From Ianthella basta (taxonomy: Eukaryota > Porifera > Demospongiae > Verongiida > Ianthellidae): 64,000 nt of DNA. Location: positions 6,223,806-6,287,805 of the forward strand of contig OZ025875.1 in the NCBI GenBank assembly GCA_964019415.1, read 5' to 3'. The first letter of the stretch is position 1, and each line of letters begins with the position of its first letter. A model generated the notes under the pieces. That model did not search any database and was not told the DNA's origin. It saw only the letters and a list, made by a program, of their open reading frames with translations. This document shows, piece after piece, positions 53,305 through 64,000 of the stretch. Both the position numbers and the translations under genes were made by a program.

Positions 53305-54544
53305 TGCTAAGGCCTAATGAACAGTGAGATAAGAGAGGCTTTAAGAATACGCATTGTGTGTGCATTGTAGGCAGTAACAGCAGTAGTGGGGATCATACAG
53401 TACACTACTGTATGTTTTGTACACATATTCATATTTGGTTACCTTTTTCTAGTATATTACAATATACACTGTGTGATGAGATACATAAAGTACCCAATAC
53501 AGTATCTACCTGATGAATAACTGCGTACAACTGAAAGGGTTGCACTGTGGTTGAGTGCCCTTGTTTTGTTGTAGAAAATGATTCAAGTGAAATCTACTTC
53601 CAATCATCTAAAGGTGACACATACCAGGCAATGTTAGAGCAAGTACCATGCACAACTCTGTTCTAACATCACAGTTTATAGTTTATAGTGATACATTTAT
53701 ATATGAAGACCAACTAGCTACGTGGACATCTAGCTATAGTGAACATACACAATATGATAGTATGTACCTGACATATATAATTTCTGCATGCACGCATGAC
53801 CCATCATTTCAAAGATGTTGTCCAATAAGAACAAGCCAAACACTGTCACAATGCCAAACGCTCCTCCCACCACAGTTAGCTATAGTGGAGTCAGGACTTA
53901 CTCACACATCCAACAGGCTTGATGACGTTTTTTGGGTGTTCAGCATGCATTGTACATGTAACTCGAAGGTGAGTGGGAACTGATGGGGCTGGGGTCAAAA
54001 GATCAAATATGACAGAAGGCAGTCGGCCCCACTTAATATATAAATTATTAGTGTGGATGGTGTCCCCCTCCTCACCCAGTAGCAGTCCCAGTCTCTGCAG
54101 ATCTAGAAGTAGTGCACTAATACATGGAGGAACACCAGTGTACTGCAGTCACCACCACCCAGTGACAAGTAAGGACTACATACAGCAGTACTGAGTATAC
54201 TCAGAGTACTAATGACACATGTAACTCTGACTGGACATACAACATTATCAGCAAATTACTGGGGATATGGTATCCGTCAGGAATTTTTGGTATCCCTCAG
54301 GGATTTTGCCATCCCCCGAAAGCACTGGACGTATTACATTAATGAGTGAACATTACTGGGGGAATGTGGCATGAAAAGATAAATTGGGCTTTCAAAAATC
54401 AAGAGTGAAATTTACAAGGGAATATGGCATCCCCCAAAAATTTTGATAACCATTGAAAAGATTGGGCTTGTGACAATCAGAATGAACTTCACTGGGGAAT
54501 ATGGAATCCCCCAGGGATTTGTACCCCTGTACCCTTGTGTTCAG
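53305..54544. other. Flank of gene B, including the opposite-strand TM relic and minisatellite
   Basis: Collinear with 43628-44857. The minus-strand membrane-exon relic lies at 53800-54065 and the decayed minisatellite at 54260-54520. No intact gene seen. Confidence 0.55.
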
Positions 54545-54669
54545 TACCCCTTCCTTATGTACCCCTTCCTTATGTCCCTGATGAGGAGCTGTACTACAAC
54601 ACCAGAGGTGGGTCTCTTCCACAGGACGGCCACTACGACTATGCTCTGGTGGACAGACAGCAGAAATGA
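54545..54669 (+). CDS. Alternative cytoplasmic-tail exon, block B
   Basis: Phase-1 frame after GTGTTCAG: PLPYVPLPYVPDEELYY, NTRGG, then HYDYALVDRQQK and TGA. Conserved with 44858-44988. In gene B the internal donor that could reach it is destroyed (AATAAG instead of AGTAAG), so how it would be used is unclear. Confidence 0.45.
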
Positions 54670-55724
54670 ATTGCCATTTGCCAAGGTCAACAACTGAACA
54701 TGACATAATCATCTACATTGTAGCTGTAGCACAACCAAGCAAGTTTCATGAGTGTGTAAAATAAGAAATTGTAGCAGTGTGCATGCATGTGTGTGTGTGT
54801 AGAAGAAGCATCTTTCCTGTAATGCTCTTATGTTATTTTGCAGGATTAGACTAGATTATACATTACTTCATAGAGTGTTAGCAATAGTTAAACAGACTGT
54901 TACTTTGATGAATTTGCAATCATACTGTCATATAATCATTAGCACCCATGATAGCAAGTGTAATCGCTGATCCTATAAGCGCATATATATATATATAGAG
55001 TATGGTAAGTTACATTTGATATACATGGGTGTTGCAATAATGTAACAGGTCTTCACTACCTCTATTGCTCCAGCATAGTTTCCAAAGTTAGTCTTTGATA
55101 AGGTGACTATAGCTACCTCGTACTCTTCACAGACAGCATGCTTGCATGGCTATACATTTGTACATAGTGATGCATAAAACCACTGACTAACAATTTTTCT
55201 CAAAATGGAGGAGATGTGCATGTGTGTCTGTATACCTAGAATGAATTGGAACATGCCTGCACTCAGTGGCCATTAAAGGAGATCTGAAGTGTTGCATGTG
55301 TATTAGCGGACTGTTAAGCACATTGTTCTTTCTTTCAAGGGATAATTTACGCATGTTCATCACTACTACACTGGGATTCACAACCAATGAATAATGTTTT
55401 TGCAGTTAATTACGCTCCTTTGCTAGCCAATTTTTAGAGTACAGGTGCATAAGCCACCTTGCTCCCCTAAGATCCATGTTACAGAGTTGAGCTTCTCTAA
55501 CTTCATTTGTCCATTTGGTCATGCATTTAGTACACCCTTAAGCTTACCATAGGAGCTAGTATCAGCACATCCCATTAGCTAGTGTATGCAGAAAATTGAC
55601 AGTGGTCACAGACATGAAAGTGTTATAATGAAACTGCATGTGAGTAAACCACAATCATACATACATACAGTAGGTAGCCACTGAACCAATCACATTCAGA
55701 GTCAGACCATCTACACAGAGAGTG
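54670..55724. other. Intergenic, end of block B
   Basis: Copy of 44989-45990 up to 55597, then unique sequence leading to the first exon of gene C. No gene seen. Confidence 0.5.
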
Positions 55725-61284
<5,560 letters not shown>

Positions 61285-61943
61285 AAGATCCCCACTACTA
61301 TACAGTATAAGGACTAAGGGACGTACAGTGAGAGTGAGTTTTTTTTAAAGAACATCCATTGTGTGTGCAAATATTATAGGCAGTAATTGCAGCAGCAATA
61401 TGAACTATACAAACACTATTGCAAACTAGCTTCCTTGTATCAAAGCCTTGATTACAATTCTCTAGCATGAACTGTGTGAAATGACATGCATATTATCTTT
61501 GTACAAATATTGTATATAGTGTCTATCAAATATCCATTTTTGCTGCATGTACATGTATACAACTGCAGAGAATAGGACTGGTGAAACTACCCATTTTGCT
61601 AGGCCAGGTCATGACACAGAGTTTCAGCATTGTTTAAAAGCTACTTTAAAAGTGGAGTCTTATTCAGAGACCAACAGACATACTTCAAAATTTTCTTGGG
61701 TATTCAGCATACCTCATGTCAGTATGTACAATATGTACTGTAGCTATAAGCTGTTCTTGTTTGTATGGCTACCACATGCACACTGCAAAGCTATCCCAAG
61801 CACAAACACAGCCACACTAGCAGCAGAGGCTTGAGAAAAGTTACAGTGACATTCAAGTAGTATAATGATGATGATAATTGTGGTATAAATAGGTAGCAGT
61901 GCAACTGCAGTACAGTGCAGAATTCGTTGTAGTAGCAAAGCAT
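61285..61943. other. 3' flank of gene C
   Basis: No gene or clear element seen; partial similarity to the flank of genes A and B ends soon after the stop. Confidence 0.4.
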
Positions 61944-62042
61944 GTGATCTTCACTCTGTACACGTGTACTCGCGGTGTGGGTGGAAGATTATGTGCATGC
62001 TGCAAAGAAGGTTCTATGGTTCACAAGACAAAGGAAGACTGA
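61944..62042 (+). pseudogene. UGT C-terminal tail relic
   Basis: Encodes VIFTLYTCTRGVGGRLC and ends VHKTKED at a TGA. It corresponds to the last 32 residues of the array UGTs (VIFTLYKCTRCVGRR and KTKKD). Nothing upstream matches a UGT, so it is an orphan end. Confidence 0.85.
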
Positions 62043-62360
62043 GCATGATTAATTTTAATGGATTTTATGGTTATAACATTAGTACTGACATATTTTACTG
62101 CATTAACATATGTTCCATAGTTGTAGAATGTTGTATATCATAACATATTGTACGTCTTCATGGTCTTAGAGTTGACATGACAACTTTGTAAGTACATGCA
62201 TACATTAGGATCACATTCTGCATGCATGCAGGCATCAACATAACAACACAGTTATATCTTTACATCAGAGTCACCATAGTAGCCAATGAAGACCCTAGCT
62301 ACATACGTATATATAGATTGGAGTGAAATGAAGTGAGGGCTTCTCAGCTGGCTCAGGCAT

Positions 62361-62558
62361 CAGAAAGGGTTGGTTCTCTAATACCAGCTTCACAACAGGG
62401 TTGAAAACCTTGCCGACGTTTCGACCAGATGCTCTGGTCTTCTGCAGGGCGAAGATGCCTGCCCCTTCGCCCTGAAGAAGACCAGAGCATCTGGTCGAAA
62501 TGTCGGCAAGGTTTTCAACCTTGTTGTGAAGCTGGTATTAGAGAACCAACCCTTTCTG
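62361..62558. repeat. 198-bp near-perfect hairpin
   Basis: Arms 62361-62453 and 62466-62558 (93 bp each, three mismatches by eye) around a 12-base centre. The arm contains CTGAAGAAGACCAGAG and GGTCGAAATGTC. Fold-back repeat; possible link to Penelope-type elements. Confidence 0.9.
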
Positions 62559-62569
62559 ATGGAGTGAAA

Positions 62570-63000
62570 TGATTGAAGTCTCTAATATAATGCTAAATTT
62601 GGCTGATATAATTCCTGACTGACTCATTGACTGGGCTTTTCATTGTCACACAACCATGCATACATTTATATTAATATATACCAAGCTACCGAACCATGAT
62701 TATGCATGAGAACATATGGAAAACCATGCACCCATATGCATGCATGTTTTGCACTTGGTAAATGCATCAACTACCCATGAATGTACGAGGTGGGTCAAGC
62801 CATGCACAAACGCTATGCCTGGATCAATCTCAGAGCCATTGTGATCATGCACTTTAAATGCTGTGTTATACAGTGAGTGTCCCTATACTCTGAGTTAGTA
62901 TCTGGGCATACAGAGGCCTCTGCATGGGCACAAGGAATTTTCACATTATAGTTAGATAGAGAGCATCAAATATAACTGAGGTGCATGAAACATACATGAA
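62570..63000. repeat. Inverted copy of the UGT flank at about 960-1640
   Basis: Reverse complement matches include CTGACTGACTCATTGACTGG with the sequence at about 1560, and AGGCCTCTGCATGGGCACAA with about 1022-1042. Copies lie about 61 kb apart, in opposite orientation. Confidence 0.85.
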
Positions 63001-63489
63001 ACTACAAGACCAGCAAGATTAAGGAGGGAAAGAAGAGGACATAGATGGAGGGGGTAGGGGGGTAGGAGAAAGGATTGTCTAGATGGTGGGAGGAGAAAAA
63101 GGAACTTGTTATAACTGTACACTTGGGGAGCCTCCAGTCCAACAAGGGATGCACAGACTCGCTCCTGTAACATTTAATAACAGGACATCCTTGCCTGCTG
63201 GCAAGTGCAGCATCTTCTCCAGAATACATGACACAGGGAACATCATCACTGCACAGTGCATTACACATAAACATGCAAGCACAGATTCATGTACAGTGAA
63301 AGTACTGTGTTGCAAACATGTCACACAAACTAGATGTTTCCTATTCATTGGCAAATTGCAGTTTCCATGGCAATACACAGGAATTATTTACTTGACAGAA
63401 ACTTCAAAGCATTGCTCCCGATAGATGATGCATGGCCAGAGCTGGGTCAAATGTCAAAGAGATATAGAATGGCTGCATGGCAGTGTACG

Positions 63490-63609
63490 TATGAGAATAT
63501 AGGAATGGTGTTCCCCACTTCCCAACCAATACAAGTATCAGTCAGTACAGAAGTACAGGAAGAAGAGCAGTACACCACAGTCACCATCATGCCCAAGATA
63601 AGGTTGTAA
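63490..63609 (+). CDS. Possible terminal tail exon with tyrosine motif, doubtful
   Basis: The frame reads TYENIGMVFPTSQPI then STEVQEEEQYTTVTIMPK and stops at TAA. The YENI and QYTTV motifs resemble the tyrosine tails of the receptors, and decayed relatives occur in blocks A and B (near 44440 and 54130). No membrane exon was found to join it; the acceptor is unclear. Confidence 0.3.
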   Translation, partial: YENIGMVFPTSQPIQVSVSTEVQEEEQYTTVTIMPKIRL

Positions 63610-64000
63610 TTATAACAGTTAAGAGCTAGCTATTCCTTACATATGTAGCTAGCTGTGAGCTAGTGATGGCAGTGATACATACACAGCATTTTATGAGACC
63701 TTGTATAATACAAGTGAGCATATAATACCATACATTATGCTTTTACTGTATTGTACTCAATTAGCCCTTAATCCTCAGGTAATAAGCATAACTAATGCAT
63801 GCGGTTGTAGTACACTTCCATGGCTTCCAAGGACATAATGGAAAATGGTTCAAAGTTTATACAAACAAACTATACGTTTACACATGCAACGCATGCTACA
63901 GCACACAGTGAGAACAACTCCAGTGTATGTACATGTCATATGCAAAGAGGTTGCACTCATCCCTTCACGTTATCAGAAGATGAACACTAACAGTATACAG
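63610..64000. other. Window end, no feature
   Basis: Low-complexity TAGC and TGCA sequence only; no gene seen. Confidence 0.4.

Larger units (their letters stand above)
47060..55597 (+). repeat. Segmental duplication block B (pairs with 38105-45990)
   Basis: Collinear with block A and in the same orientation. Differences include an inserted element at 49171-49960, a partial Ig2 duplicate at 51054-51158, a lost micro-exon, and a broken open frame in the leader region. Confidence 0.85.

Overview
The window reads as nuclear DNA of a metazoan, most likely a sponge (demosponge-like). The genes are animal types: UDP-glycosyltransferases with an ER membrane anchor, a mitochondrial-type acyl-CoA dehydrogenase, and multi-exon Ig/FN3 receptors with short, uniformly phase-1 introns. 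They sit in AT-rich DNA full of TGCA/TAGC repeats, (GT)n tracts, small inverted-repeat transposons and decayed retroelement pieces. The sponge assignment is inference from style; I ran no search.

1-24 kb: a tandem array of intronless UDP-glycosyltransferase (UGT) genes. A partial gene (1-807), a full gene (2504-4063) and a broken copy (5299-6967) lie on the plus strand. After a head-to-head junction at 6967/6968 the array continues on the minus strand: an N-terminal fragment (6968-7265), full genes at 7757-9349, 10425-12014, 15693-17282, 19571-21160 and 22294-23874, and a double-frameshift copy at 12517-14114. Several minus-strand genes share an upstream module (E-box, inverted repeat, octamer-like site, sometimes a TATA box). 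The 3' ends look homogenised by gene conversion. A UGT tail relic lies 38 kb away at 61944-62042.

24-34 kb: repeat-rich DNA with hairpins, MITEs with clear 9-bp target duplications, a Ty3/gypsy integrase relic, a poorly resolved two-exon candidate (27834-28189), and one solid single-exon gene, an AidB/ACDH-11-like acyl-CoA dehydrogenase (30768-32567).

34-36 kb: a small minus-strand gene in three exons that I assembled from splice sites and phases. It encodes a predicted signal peptide, one membrane span and a short Cys/Lys-rich tail (about 102 residues).

36-64 kb: the most interesting region, three paralogous plus-strand receptor genes (A 38974-43627, B 47920-53304, C 55725-61284). Each encodes a signal peptide, two Ig-like domains, two FN3-like domains, a membrane span and a cytoplasmic tail with three conserved tyrosine motifs (YxxI/V/M, YQEL and a third). 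Every junction but one is phase 1, so domains can be swapped or skipped without losing frame. A and B lie in direct repeats of about 8 kb edged by minisatellites. Extra parts are scattered between them: a spare signal-peptide exon, alternative tyrosine-tail exons, tandem donors, a partial Ig duplicate, and a frameshift plus poly(A) signal in C that could give a secreted form. The layout resembles, by architecture only, known allorecognition or innate immune receptor clusters. No function is shown by the sequence.
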